DNA of 64,000 nucleotides from Bog-473 sp963726135 (GCA_963726135.1 CAVSBE010000002.1:62001-126000), one strand, 5' to 3'; positions 44,598 to 54,297 are shown, counted from the stretch's first letter. Notes: generated by a model from the letters alone, not told the origin. Numbers and translations are program-made.

Positions 44598-45325
44598 TGG
44601 CAAACCCAATCACCCGTCCCGAGGCACGGGTGCTGGCCGAGGAGGAGTTCACCCGCTTCGCGGACCTGGTCGCGTCGCTCACGCCTGAGGAGTGGACAGC
44701 GGCTACCGATTGCACCGGGTGGGATGTCCGCAAGATGGTGCTGCACGTCCTCGGCTCAGGCGAAGCTCAAGCGTCCGTCCGAGTGTTCGTCCACCAGTTG
44801 AGGCGAGGCATGCCGCTCAACAAGGAGATCGACTCGCACCACTGGGTCGACGGCATGAACGAGCTCCAGATTCGCGAGCGCAACCATCTCTCGAACGACG
44901 AGGTTGTCGTGCAGGTCGCTGCGGTGGGCCCGAAGGCAGTCAGGGGCCGGTGGCGCACACCGCCTCCGGCGCGTTACATCCCCCTTCCGTTCGGACCGCC
45001 CATCGGATGGGCACCCCTCAAGTACCTGCTCGACGTCGGGTTCACGCGCGACGTCTGGGCCCACCGGATCGACGTCCATGCGGCCATCGACCGCCCGATG
45101 CAGCTCACGGCCGATCACGACGGCCGGCTTGTCGCCGACATCGTGGCCGAGTGGGCCGATATCCACGGGCAACCCTTCGAGCTCGTGCTCGACGGCACGG
45201 CCGGCGGGAAGTTCACACAGGGCGTCGCCGGCGAGCGGGTCGAAATCGACGCGCTGGACTTCATTCGCACCCTGTCCGGCCGGCTGCCCGGACGGGGGGT
45301 GCTCAGCAATCCACTCCCGTTGTAG
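44594..45325 (+). CDS. maleylpyruvate isomerase-like mycothiol-dependent family protein
   Basis: A 243-residue protein of the DinB/MDMPI superfamily. The N-terminal four-helix part has FADLVASLTPEEWTAATDCTGWDVRKMVLHVLG, with the histidine of the metal site, and VGFTRDVWAHRIDVHAAI gives the other histidines. The C-terminal 70 residues resemble the SCP2-like extension of such enzymes. Its ATG overlaps the tetR stop (ATGA), so both are translated together. The substrate is unknown; TetR control suggests detoxification. Confidence 0.8.
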   Translation: MMANPITRPEARVLAEEEFTRFADLVASLTPEEWTAATDCTGWDVRKMVLHVLGSGEAQASVRVFVHQLRRGMPLNKEIDSHHWVDGMNELQIRERNHLSNDEVVVQVAAVGPKAVRGRWRTPPPARYIPLPFGPPIGWAPLKYLLDVGFTRDVWAHRIDVHAAIDRPMQLTADHDGRLVADIVAEWADIHGQPFELVLDGTAGGKFTQGVAGERVEIDALDFIRTLSGRLPGRGVLSNPLPL

Positions 45326-45376
45326 GTCCTCAGTCACCAGGCCTCCCAAGAACCCACCCCGAATAGGAGCAAGACC

Positions 45377-46100
45377 ATGGAAACCCGAGTCGACGAGATC
45401 GCCGAGCGCATCTACAGGCTGTCGACCTTCGTCCCCGACATCGGCCCGACCGGCTTCACGTTCAACCAGTTCCTCATCGACGCCGAGGAGCCGACCATAT
45501 TCCACACCGGCCCACGCGGCATGTTCCCGGCCGTCTCCGCGGCCATCGCCTCGCTTATGCCGCTCGATCGTCTGCGCTGGATCATGTTCGGCCATCTCGA
45601 ATCCGATGAGTGCGGCGCGATGAACCACTTGCTCGAGCGCTGCGCCGAACGCCCAGGTAGCCCACACTGCGATTGGCTGCATGGTGTCGATCGACGACCT
45701 CGCTGACCGACGACCGGTTCCCATCGAACCCGACGGTTCTTTTGATCTCGGAGGTCGGCGCATCCGTAGCATCGACACCCCGCACGTACCCCACGGGTGG
45801 GATGCCCACGTCCTCTACGAGGAGACCACCGGCACCTTGTTCTGCGGTGACCTCCTCTCCCAAGTGGGAGACGGGCCTGCGTTGACGGGGGACGACGTCG
45901 TCGCTGCGGCTCTCGCGACCGAGGACATGTTCGGCGCAAGCTGTTTCACGCCCCAGTCGGCGCCGACCATTCGCCGCCTCGCTGCGCTCGAACCTGCCAC
46001 GCTTGCCATCATGCACGGATCTTCGTACAGCGGCGAGGCCAGCGAAGCACTCATCGCCCTCGCAACCGACTTCGAGCATCGGTTGGCCCATGTCAGTTGA
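45377..46100 (+). CDS. MBL-fold di-iron (ODP-type) metallo-hydrolase (frameshifted)
   Basis: A protein of about 240 residues with the metallo-beta-lactamase fold of the flavodiiron oxygen-binding domain. IMFGHLESDECGAMN is the HxExDxxG metal motif, LFCGDLLSQVGDG carries the bridging aspartate and LAIMHGSSY the last histidine. One surplus base near 45645 separates the halves; the repaired joint reads AQVAHTAIGCMVSIDDLADR, as in the family. It follows a GAGCAAG-type site and is the last gene of the TetR operon. It may bind oxygen or NO; no rubredoxin or flavodoxin domain is attached. Confidence 0.78.
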
Positions 46101-46210
46101 GCACCCGCCAGTTGCCCCAGATGGTCTTCGCCGCAGATGGCGCTCCGCCATGAGCACGCCGGACAGAGTACGACGGACCCTCAACCAGGTCCGAACGACC
46201 ACCGATCAAG

Positions 46211-46256
46211 TGCGCCCCTCGGGATTTGAACCCGAAACCTGCGGATTAGGAGTCCG
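46211..46256 (-). repeat. left end repeat: 3' part of tRNA-Lys (candidate attachment site)
   Basis: The 46 bases match 59331-59376, the 3' half of tRNA-Lys, at all but two positions: one in the anticodon, turning CTT into CCT, and one in the T-loop. The tRNA 5' half is missing, so this is not a gene. Confidence 0.75.
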
Positions 46257-46409
46257 GTCAATACCGTGTCATGCGACTACTGGGGATGTCCCCACGCTAC
46301 TGACCAGGTCGTTTGCGGACCCCTCGCTACCTGTGCCCTGCTCGTAGTGTGCAGATCTATGGGGTGACCGATGCGACCGAGCAGCGGATTCGGCGAAAGC
46401 TGCTCGCCC

Positions 46410-46696
46410 CTACGCCACCGCCCTACGCCGCATGCCCCGTCGCTCCAGCCCGGTTGTCCCGCCCCACACTCCCAACGTCCGCGCCACCTCGAGGCCGGCA
46501 GCGAGGCACTGTGACCGCACCGAGCAGTCCTCGCAGTAGGCGAGCGCGGCAACGGGCCGACCATCGCCCCGGGCCGGGAAGAACAGGTCCGGGGCGGCCC
46601 GCTTGGCAGTTTGCGAGCGCGTGCCACGCCGGCCGGTTGACGAGCTCGGCCAGGAGGACCTCAACATCGGGCGGTTCGGGCGCCCTCCGGGGTCAT
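46410..46696 (-). CDS. WhiB-like iron-sulfur transcription factor (frameshifted)
   Basis: A small WhiB-type protein of about 95 residues that binds a [4Fe-4S] cluster and partners with the sigma factor. After local frame repair the order is AWHALANC, PDLFFP, YCEDCSVRSQC and GVWGG, giving the four cluster cysteines and the turn motif, then a basic tail RRGMRRRAV. Shifts lie near 46600 and 46680. ATG 46696 gives MTPE. It is just inside the left end of the island. The target genes are unknown. Confidence 0.68.
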
Positions 46697-46880
46697 GAGC
46701 CATTCGACCAGCGCCACGTTCATCGAGATCCGAGGGTACGACCGCGATGACACGCGGGTGGACGCCGTTGCAATGGCCGTGCTGCGGCGGTATAAGTAGG
46801 AACGCACCTACGTCAGTCACGAGACACGGGTGAGTGCCCAGCGGCCCCTCCTCCACCCAATCGAGGGGCCGCTCCGCGTA

Positions 46881-46952
46881 GCGGTTCGGCGTACCCTCGG
46901 TGCCCGTGAGCCTGTGCCCCACCCCGGCGACCCGTGCCCGGGCTTCATCGCC
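46881..46952 (+). repeat. partial duplicate of the 5' part of the gene at 47402
   Basis: About 72 bases here match 47383-47455 with few differences, including the segment coding GDPCPGFIA. The reading frame downstream is lost, so this is a decayed copy. Confidence 0.6.
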
Positions 46953-46987
46953 ATAACGCTCGACTGCTCAGAGCGCGCTTTCATCGA

Positions 46988-47191
46988 TCATCGCCCGGAG
47001 GCGACGTTTTCGGCATTGGCATCGGACCGCCCGTTCATGGCCCGTTCGAGTCTTAATGCCTCGTCGGTGATTCTCAGTTTCCGCTCTGCTCGTGCTACTC
47101 GCTCCAGGAGAGCCGGAAGGCCAATGGCGTCAAGGGCGGCACGAGCCATGACTTCGTAGAACGCTTCGGGCGTCGTCACGGACTTGGGCAT
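46988..47191 (-). CDS. hypothetical protein
   Basis: A 67-residue helical protein (MPKSVTTPEAFYEVMARAAL, LLERVARAERKLRITDEALR), Arg- and Ala-rich with a possible short coiled coil. It has no recognisable family and no clear ribosome-binding site. It lies between the two copies of the duplicated segment. Confidence 0.4.
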   Translation of the reverse strand: MPKSVTTPEAFYEVMARAALDAIGLPALLERVARAERKLRITDEALRLERAMNGRSDANAENVASGR

Positions 47192-47401
47192 CGGGTGGTT
47201 GTCTCGCTCGGCCAGCCCCTTCGCCGCCAGCTCTACCAGCCATTCGTAGTTGCGTGTGAACAGTGTCGGCTCCTTCTCGGGTCAAGGCGGCGGCCGACAC
47301 ACGCCGGAACTCTGTATAGACGTTCTGAGCGGCCGCGCTCTAGCCCAAGATGGGGCTGTCCCATCTGGTGGCGCTTCGTGTAGTGGCTCGGCGTTCCCTC
47401 G

Positions 47402-47641
47402 GTGCCCGTGAGCCCGATGCCCCAGCCCGGCGACCCGTGCCCGGGCTTCATCGCCGAGCCGGGCCGGTGCTGGCAGAACGTCTACAGCAACCAGCTCCAG
47501 GCCACACACTGCACCGAGACGCCCCATTGGACCGGACGTTGGCGGTCGCCGCGGGGTGATCGATGGTTCCAGGTATGGGCCTGTCCCGACCACCTCGAGG
47601 GACTGACTGGGCTGCGGGAATTCGGCGGCGTTAGCCGCTGA
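47402..47641 (+). CDS. small Cys/His/Trp-rich hypothetical protein
   Basis: A 79-residue protein with spaced cysteines, histidines and tryptophans (CPGFIAEPGRCWQNVY, HCTETPHWTGRWRSP, WFQVWACPDHLEGL), which suggests a small zinc-binding fold. Its N-terminal region is duplicated at 46881-46952. The function is unknown. The next 220 bp up to the IS110-type gene hold nothing I can identify. Confidence 0.5.
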   Translation: MPVSPMPQPGDPCPGFIAEPGRCWQNVYSNQLQATHCTETPHWTGRWRSPRGDRWFQVWACPDHLEGLTGLREFGGVSR

Positions 47642-47862
47642 GGTCTCCCGCCAAGCTGCTGCCCGTCCCCTATCGAATCCTCTTTGAGTCAAGACCCCTA
47701 TTTCTGGGGTTTCTGGGCGCGACGAATCGACCCGTCATGGAATGACACGACGGCGTAGGGTTTCTCTGGGTTCGGGAGTGACTTCGCCGAAGAGCCGGCC
47801 GCGCAGGGTGGAGAGCCGGTCACGCAGGCTAAGAGTCGTCCCTGGGTGTCCTCCCGGACCTC

Positions 47863-48880
47863 TTAACCAGCGTCGAGAACGAGCTGACGATAGACGGCGT
47901 TGGAGATCTGACGCTTGAGGGATCGGAGCGCTTCCTTCTTGGTCTTGCCCTCGGCCACTTTGCGCTCGAAGTAGATGCGACCCTCTGTGCCGGGGTTGCG
48001 GATCTGGGTCACTGCCGCCATGTGCAGTGTGTTGTTCAGCCGGCGACTCCCTCGCATGGAGAGTCGGTGCACCGTCCGCCCGCCCGAGGAGAACTCGATG
48101 GGCGCCGTGCCGTTGTAAGAGGCGTAGGAGTCTCGGTTGGCAAAGCGACAGATGTCACCGGAGTATCCGATCAGCGACGCTGCGTGGATGGGTCCCACTC
48201 CATAGATCCGGTCACCGACGTGCCGGATGCCTTCACGCCCAGGCGGATCCGCCGATGCGACTCCTTGGTTTGGGCATCGAGTCGACGCACATCGTCGATC
48301 AGCTCGAGGATCACGTCGACGCGCATCTGCTCGACCGGTGATTCTGGAGTCACCTTGGCAAGGAGAGTTTCGGCGTCAGATACGTGCATTTCCTTTGCAT
48401 TTCCGCCTGGAGCGACCTCGGAGAAGAGCGAGTGCAGCCGGCAAACCACCCGAGCTCGCTGGCGGCCCAGATCCCAGTTCCGCTTCGAGAGGAGCCGGAG
48501 GACCTCGGCGTGATCGGCTGGCTCGACTTGGCGAAGCGCCGGGGCCCGCAGGTCCGCAATGGCGATCGAGTGAGCGTCGTTCGGATCGCTCTTGTTCGAC
48601 CGCCCGGTGGCCAAGACCCGGACGCGCCAGGCCAAGGTGGCCGGCACGTCGAGGACGTCCTCCCCACGGGCCACAAGCTGCTGAGCCAGCAGGTACCCCA
48701 TTCCGCCCACTGACTCGATGGCCCAGATGCGCTTCTCGAACGCATCGGCCCAGCACAAGAGCTGTTCGACCTGGCGGCTCGTCGCTCGAACCTTGACACT
48801 TGCGATCTGGTCCTCGTCCCGACCGATGGCCACCGCGGTGTGCGATGCCTTGTGCGGGTCGACCCGATCATCACATTCAT
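47863..48880 (-). mobile_element. IS110-type transposase gene (two frameshifts)
   Basis: A DEDD transposase of about 340 residues. The N-terminal RuvC-like domain has DPHKASHTAVAI, with the first aspartate, ESVGGMGYLLAQQLVARG and SDPNDAHSIAIADL; the C-terminal Tnp20 domain has HAASLIGYSGDICRFANRDS and the serine region RRLNNTLHMAAVTQIR. It starts at MNVMIG (ATG 48880). A missing G near 48867 and another shift near 48190 break it. IS110 elements lack clear terminal inverted repeats; CTTTGAGTCA occurs on both sides, near 47686 and 49030, as a possible edge. Confidence 0.8.
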
Positions 48881-49551
48881 GAATGCCTCCTTGGCTCGGT
48901 GGAAACCACGGGGGCACTCCTGCTTGTGGACTGTTCGTGCTCGATCCTCTTTTGAGCCACTCCGTGGCGAAGCCCGAGCGGGAGACCTTTCGTTAATAGG
49001 CCAACTGGCCCAGGCCAGCGGCAGGCACTTTGAGTCAGTCCCGCAAGGACCTCTCGATGTTACGAATCGGCGCAACACCTGGCTCAAGTCTCAAGCAGGC
49101 ACCATGGGGGGGCAGGCGATCACGGTCCTCATGGTGCCCCCACATGCCGTTGACACCTGGCTGGTTGCACTCGATTAGCACGCCGAGGGCGTCGTTGCCT
49201 CGACTGAAGTCAGTCCATCGTTAGCTTCCGTTAGTCCCGATTCGTCTAGGTCCACTATTCGGACGGGCACGGATCGAAGCAGCCGACGTAATGACGAAGG
49301 TTCTTTGGGACTCCCATCGGCCCTGTCCGGCTCAGTCCAGTCAGTCCGCATCTTGTCCGGATGAAGGGCATGGTCACAGAGTGCTCACCCCACCTGCGTG
49401 ATGGACGTGAGGTGGACATCTTCGGTTGTCGATCCGCCGCTGAACCACATCGACCATGGCAACCGCCGGCCGAATTGGTGCATCGGATGCAAGGCTGCAC
49501 GTGTTCGAGGTACCGTAATCGCGTAGTCAGTAATTGGCGAGAGGCGGGTTC
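48881..49551. other. non-coding stretch right of the IS110-type gene
   Basis: This 670-bp stretch has no convincing gene on either strand. It probably contains the right end of the IS110 element, near 49030, and the promoter of the PQQ-repeat lipoprotein gene; I could not identify a -35/-10 pair with confidence. Confidence 0.4.
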
Positions 49552-51246
49552 ATGCTGACAAGCGATTCTTTCGATACCACCTGCAGAAGCGCGGAGCAAC
49601 GGCGGGCCAAGACGAGCAGTCAGCGGCGGCTCGTTGGACGTTGTGTTGCGGTGGCATTCCTCGCGCTCACACTTTCCTCTTGCAACTGGGTGGTGTACCA
49701 CGCCGACTTCACGGGTTCCGGGGTGGGATATTCTGGGTCGTTCTCTTCGGCTCATCAAGCCTGGGTATCGAACAGCCTCGGCGGAGACCTCTATGGGGAA
49801 CCGTTGGTCGTCGGGAACACCGTGCTCGTGGCAACCGAGAGTGATGCGGTCGTGGCTCTGTCAGCTTCGAACGGTTCCGTCGTCTGGTCGACTACTGTGG
49901 CGACACCGGTACCGGCCAGTGACCTACCTTGTGGCGATATAAGCCCCACGGTGGGAATCACCTCGACGCCCGTGGTCGATGTATCTCGCGACGAGATCTT
50001 CGTTGTGGCCGACGAACTAGCCGGCGGCCTCGTCCAACACCATCTGTTCGGGCTCAGTATGCTCACAGGGGCGGTTCTGTTGGACCAGAACGTGGATCCG
50101 CCTGGATCCGATCCGAGGGCTCTGCTCCAGCGTGTCGCCCTTACCCTCGACGGTGGCCAAGTCGTCTTCGCATTCGGCGGGAATTCCGGAGACTGTTCCA
50201 CATACCACGGGTGGTTAGTGGCGGTGCCGGAAGGCGGCGGTGTGTTCAAGACGTTTCAAGTGGATTCGGGCCCGGGCCAGAGTCAGGGAGCGATCTGGAT
50301 GGGTGGCGCCGCCCCCATTGTCGATGGCAAAGGGAACATCTGGTTCGCGACCGGAAACGGATCGAGCACGAATTCGGGAGATCCGTACGACGACAGCGAC
50401 GGCGTTCTGGAGGTTTCTTCATCGTTGTCACTACTCCAGTACTTCGCGCCCACAACCTGGACTCAAGACAATCACAATGACAGCGACCTGGGATCCTCGT
50501 CGCCCGCCGTGCTTCCGAACGGCATGGTCTTCGAAGCTGGTAAATCGGGAACGGGCTACCTGCTCAATCAGTCAGTGCTCGGTGGAATTGGGGGCCAAGT
50601 CGCACAGCTTCCATCCTTGTGCGGAGGCGTGGTCGACGGGGGAGACGCTTTCGCGAACAGCATCGTTTACGCTCCCTGTAGCGCGGGACTCGTCGCGGTG
50701 AAGGTCGGCGTGTCACCGCCCTCCCTCACTCGTCTCTGGCAGACGTCAACCGGGTCACCGGGACCGCCGGTGATCGCCGGAGGGATGATCTGGACGATTG
50801 GCGGCTCAACGCTGTATGGGCTTGATCCAACAAACGGTTCGTCTGTAGTCCAATTCTCACTGGGAAGTGAAGCCAACCACTTCCCGACTCCGTCAGTCGG
50901 CGACGGATTGCTTCTTGCACCCTCGACCGACAGGGTCTACGCGTTCACGCCTCCTCCCACGACCGAGGTGGGAGTTCCGTCGAACGGAGCCACTGTGAAA
51001 GGTAGTCAGTGGCTGGACGCCAGCGCCTCGAGCACCATCGGCGTGAACAAGGTCGAGTTCCATCTCACCGGCGGGACACTCAACAACGCGCTTATTAGAA
51101 CCGCGACGCCGACCACCGTGGGCTGGCTCTACCTTTGGGACTCCACAAAGGTAGCCAACGGGACATACGCCCTCCAGAGCGTTGCGTACGACCCGACCGG
51201 TGCCAGTGCACCGAGCGCTGCCATCATCATCACGGTGAATAACTAG
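49552..51246 (+). CDS. PQQ-type beta-propeller lipoprotein
   Basis: A 564-residue exported lipoprotein. The signal peptide ends in a lipobox (FLALTLSSC), then propeller blades such as DLYGEPLVVGNTVLVATESD, SQGAIWMGGAAPIVDGKGN and NHFPTPSVGDGLLLAPSTDR, and a C-terminal Ig-like domain of about 90 residues (VGVPSNGATVKGSQWLDASA). It is an intact paralogue of the frameshifted protein at 8287-9896 but has a lipid anchor instead of a C-terminal helix. The function is unknown; surface scaffolding or dehydrogenase-like chemistry are options, and no PQQ-binding signature was verified. Confidence 0.82.
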   Translation: MLTSDSFDTTCRSAEQRRAKTSSQRRLVGRCVAVAFLALTLSSCNWVVYHADFTGSGVGYSGSFSSAHQAWVSNSLGGDLYGEPLVVGNTVLVATESDAVVALSASNGSVVWSTTVATPVPASDLPCGDISPTVGITSTPVVDVSRDEIFVVADELAGGLVQHHLFGLSMLTGAVLLDQNVDPPGSDPRALLQRVALTLDGGQVVFAFGGNSGDCSTYHGWLVAVPEGGGVFKTFQVDSGPGQSQGAIWMGGAAPIVDGKGNIWFATGNGSSTNSGDPYDDSDGVLEVSSSLSLLQYFAPTTWTQDNHNDSDLGSSSPAVLPNGMVFEAGKSGTGYLLNQSVLGGIGGQVAQLPSLCGGVVDGGDAFANSIVYAPCSAGLVAVKVGVSPPSLTRLWQTSTGSPGPPVIAGGMIWTIGGSTLYGLDPTNGSSVVQFSLGSEANHFPTPSVGDGLLLAPSTDRVYAFTPPPTTEVGVPSNGATVKGSQWLDASASSTIGVNKVEFHLTGGTLNNALIRTATPTTVGWLYLWDSTKVANGTYALQSVAYDPTGASAPSAAIIITVNN

Positions 51247-51274
51247 CGCACCGGGAAGTCAGCCAACGTCCAGA

Positions 51275-51300
51275 GGGTGCCCCCGTACGCCGGGAGCGAG
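51275..51300. repeat. island repeat copy 1
   Basis: Contains GTGCCCCCGTACGCCGGGAG; lies 29 bp after the stop of the PQQ-repeat lipoprotein gene. One of six related copies confined to 51-57.4 kb. Confidence 0.65.
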
Positions 51301-51440
51301 CGCAATCTTGAGGTTTAGCTGCTTGCGGGCGGCGCTAACTACCCTCCACCAGCATCACAAAGGGGGCAGTCGGTAATGAGATCACTCCCAACACAGCGAT
51401 ATCCGGCAACCCCAGGGCGGCGAGCCTACTGTCATGGTTC

Positions 51441-51831
51441 ATGGGCACCAATCACATTGACACCATCCGTGAGTAGTGGCGGGCGAGCGACGAAGCAGAC
51501 TGGGATGCGGCTGGCCGCTGCATAGGGGATGGGTACGTGTGGATTGACCACGCCACCGGTGTCGTCGCCAGAACTCCTGAAGAACTTCAAGTGCGAGCTC
51601 GCCGATGCCCAGGCTTGGTCCAATACCCGGTTCACCATCGAGAACGCCTTCCAAACTGACGATGGCACGGTCATCGTCCAAGCAGTCCAGTCATGCAACA
51701 TCACTGGGTCCTGGCGATCTATGGAGGCCCAGGGCCAGCACGTTTCATTCCCTCTCTGCTCGATTTTCAAATTCGACAGTGAGGACCGAATCATCCACGA
51801 AGAGTCGTATTACGACATGCTCTCTCAGTGA
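51441..51831 (+). pseudogene. SnoaL-like (NTF2 fold) protein remnant
   Basis: Two frames together give a SnoaL-like domain of about 130 residues: MGTNHIDTIRE, an in-frame TAG at 51474-51476, WRASDEADWDAAGRCIGDGY, then after a shift near 51570 ELADAQAWSNTRFTIENAFQ, GTVIVQAVQSCNITG and SFPLCSIFKFDSEDRI. Both a stop and a frameshift are present, so a pseudogene is more likely than one sequencing error. The fold serves polyketide cyclases and many other small enzymes. Confidence 0.6.
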
Positions 51832-52218
51832 GGCGACAGCTCGGTATTGACCGGTCCGGGATATGCCGGTGGTCGAGCGGGCGGGGTATCCCATACCGCC
51901 GGGCTGGGGCGTAGCCGATCGGCACAACAGGAAGAGCGCCCACCCTCCAGAACCGCACTTCATCAGCAAGAAAAGAAGTGAGGATGGACATCTGTTCACT
52001 CTTCCTTTTCGATGATCACGAATTGCTTTCCGGTCAGGAGGACGGACGTCTCAGCAGCATCCCAGGCCATGCGTCACACAATCACACGAACGCCTCCGGC
52101 GCGGCATCAATAGCTCGCAGTTCGGCTATCTTCCTCACCGAAGCCACCCGGCATCTGAATTGAATCGCCTCTAGCCCATAGGGCTTGGGAGCTTTCTCCC
52201 CTTTAGAAAGACGTGTGT

Positions 52219-53457
52219 GTGAGTAAGCCGACTCTGAATCTCGCTGTCGCGACAAGCATTGGCGCAAGTGTTGTCGCGGTCGTAGGTTCACTCTTCGTGG
52301 TGCCTGCCGCGGCGGCCACGTCCTCGGCGTCGAATCCATCGACCAGCGTCCTCGTTCCCGTATCTGCAGCCAAGGAGGCGGGATTCACGAAAGTCGTCAG
52401 CGCTCCCTCCTCGACCTCAACCAATACCGGCGTCACAGGTTGCCCAGGTGGAGCCCAGGAGGAATTCGCGAGCGCATCCGGAAACCTCGGGTTGCTGTCC
52501 GAGGTGCTCTACTGCGAATCAGCGGCAGATGCGGACACGCTCTTGAAGGGTCTTGAATCCAACGCCAAGGCGCAAGTTGGACTGAGTCCTCCGAAGAATC
52601 TCGGATCGACAGCCGTCGAGCGATTGGGGTCGAATTCGACCTACCTCATCGCCTGGCGCCGCGGCACCGCGTTCGAACTGACCGGCCTGTCCACGGACCT
52701 GCCCACGAGTTCGACGACAAGTACCACCATGGGGACCCCGGTTCCGCTTACCGCGCACTACAAGCACGTGCTGGCAATCGCAGCGACACAACAGAGTGCG
52801 AGATTCATGAATGTCACGGTCTCGTCGGGGACCGGCGGTTCGGTGGCCGGTGCCAAGGCGCAGGCAGCGGCAAACGCAGCTTCGATGGCAGCCGGCTGTC
52901 CAAAGAATCCCGCAACCGCGCTGCAGAAGCCGAAGTGGAGCAGCGCACCGGCCACGATCATCGATGCCGCCAAGGCCTATACCGCCACGGTGAAGACCGA
53001 CGTGGGCACATTCGTCATTGCGCTTGATGCAAAGGATGCACCCCTCACCGTCAACAACTTCGTCTTTCTGGCTCAGCACCGTTTCTTCGACTGCGTGATC
53101 TTCCATCGGGTCATCCCGGAGTTCATGGATCAAACTGGGGACCCTACCGGGACGGGGAGCGGCAGCCCGGGGTACACCATCCCCGACGAGCTACCCGCGA
53201 AAGCATCGAATCCGGCCGACCAGTACCCGCTCGGATCCGTGGCCATGGCCAACACTGGCCAACCGCATACCGGCGGCAGCCAATGGTTCATCGTCGCCGG
53301 CGCTGAGGGCGAATCGCTACCGAATTCGTACTCCCTGTTCGGTCATGTCACCTCGGGGATGAGCGTTGTCGAAAAGATCAATGCGCAAGGAAGCGCGTCA
53401 GGAGTCCCTCCCGACGTCACCCACCGGATGCTGAAGGTCACTATCAGCTCGTCCTAA
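52219..53457 (+). CDS. secreted cyclophilin-type peptidyl-prolyl isomerase
   Basis: A 412-residue exported protein. A signal peptide (LAVATSIGASVVAVVGSLFVVPAAAA, cut after AAA) is followed by a 220-residue region of unknown function with two cysteines and Ser/Thr-rich stretches, then a C-terminal cyclophilin domain: VIFHRVIPEFMDQTGDP with the catalytic arginine, GSVAMANTGQPHTGGSQWFI and SLFGHVTSGMSVVEKI. It would help fold exported proteins. The start is GTG 52219; GTG 52213 is also possible. The frame is intact, in contrast to several neighbours. Confidence 0.87.
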   Translation: MSKPTLNLAVATSIGASVVAVVGSLFVVPAAAATSSASNPSTSVLVPVSAAKEAGFTKVVSAPSSTSTNTGVTGCPGGAQEEFASASGNLGLLSEVLYCESAADADTLLKGLESNAKAQVGLSPPKNLGSTAVERLGSNSTYLIAWRRGTAFELTGLSTDLPTSSTTSTTMGTPVPLTAHYKHVLAIAATQQSARFMNVTVSSGTGGSVAGAKAQAAANAASMAAGCPKNPATALQKPKWSSAPATIIDAAKAYTATVKTDVGTFVIALDAKDAPLTVNNFVFLAQHRFFDCVIFHRVIPEFMDQTGDPTGTGSGSPGYTIPDELPAKASNPADQYPLGSVAMANTGQPHTGGSQWFIVAGAEGESLPNSYSLFGHVTSGMSVVEKINAQGSASGVPPDVTHRMLKVTISSS

Positions 53458-53600
53458 CCGTCGCTGCAGAGCGGACTCTTACGAGTCCATGTGCGCCGCA
53501 CTCACCCAATTTACTTGCGCCGACAAGAGGCCACGAAGTCGATAAGGGCGGACCGGCCGAGTCTGACGGACCGTGGTTGAACGCTGGTGGCACGCTTTCG

Positions 53601-53628
53601 AAGTGCCCCCGTACGCCGGTAGCGGGCG
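53601..53628. repeat. island repeat copy 2
   Basis: Contains GTGCCCCCGTACGCCGG; lies just before the start of the membrane protein gene at 53642. Confidence 0.65.
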
Positions 53629-53641
53629 TAAGGTGCAATCC

Positions 53642-54253
53642 GTGGTGTTGGGTGACTACCGGGATCTGTTCGTAGTCATCGCAACCTCCGCTGCGACGCT
53701 GATCGGCCTGTTGTTCGTCGCCATGTCAGTGTCTAAGGGTCGATCCCAAGCTCATCCACAGGTCATACGTGAGTTCAGGTCCGCCGCTGCACTGCTGGCG
53801 TTTACGAATCCATTCACCGTCTCACTGTTCGGATTGGTGCCGGGGACGAACCTTGGCTACCCGGCGGCGATCGTCGGAGTGATCGGAGTTACGTTTGCTG
53901 CCGCAGGCGTTCGCGCCACGATTTCACTTCCTTCACCGATGCGACGTCGTCGCCCGCAAGCGACACTGATTCTTGCCCTACTCCTCGTGTTCGGCCTTCA
54001 GATTGTCTTTGGAGTGGTCCTGATCATTCACCCTCATCGCAGTGGGACTCTCGCCACCATCGGATATGTGCTCGTTGCATCGCTCCTGATCGGGATCGGG
54101 CGAGCATGGGAGCTCGTGGGTGACTGGGACACAGGGCTGTTTGCATCCGTAGCTCTCTTGATCGGACACCATCCAAAACAAGAAAGCCTGGCCGACGACG
54201 AACGATGTCAGGCCACAGATTTTCCCTCGGAACGCGAATCCACCAAGGAGTAG
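53642..54253 (+). CDS. hypothetical multi-pass membrane protein
   Basis: A 203-residue protein with four or five transmembrane segments (FVVIATSAATLIGLLFVAMS, YPAAIVGVIGVTFAAAGV, TLILALLLVFGLQIVFGVVL, GTLATIGYVLVASLLIGIG) and a hydrophilic tail. I chose GTG 53642 (VVLGDYRDLFVVIATS), because longer readings would start inside the repeat. No family is recognised. It is flanked on both sides by copies of the island repeat. Confidence 0.62.
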   Translation: MVLGDYRDLFVVIATSAATLIGLLFVAMSVSKGRSQAHPQVIREFRSAAALLAFTNPFTVSLFGLVPGTNLGYPAAIVGVIGVTFAAAGVRATISLPSPMRRRRPQATLILALLLVFGLQIVFGVVLIIHPHRSGTLATIGYVLVASLLIGIGRAWELVGDWDTGLFASVALLIGHHPKQESLADDERCQATDFPSERESTKE

Positions 54254-54264
54254 GCAGAGCGCTT

Positions 54265-54297
54265 GGGGTGCCCCTGTACGCCGGAACGGTGGGGCAG
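54265..54297. repeat. island repeat copy 3
   Basis: Contains GTGCCCCTGTACGCCGGAAC and ends GGTGGGGCAG; TGCCCC and GGGGCA can pair across the copy. It lies 11 bp after the membrane protein stop. It resembles copy 6 beyond the shared core. Confidence 0.65.

Noticed and set aside
46211..46256. A second tRNA gene (Arg, anticodon CCT)
   Set aside because: Only the 3' half is present; the acceptor and D-arm sequence needed for a cloverleaf is missing.
49255..49758. A Cys-rich 167-residue minus-strand frame
   Set aside because: It overlaps the signal peptide region of the intact PQQ-repeat lipoprotein gene and has no start signal or family.
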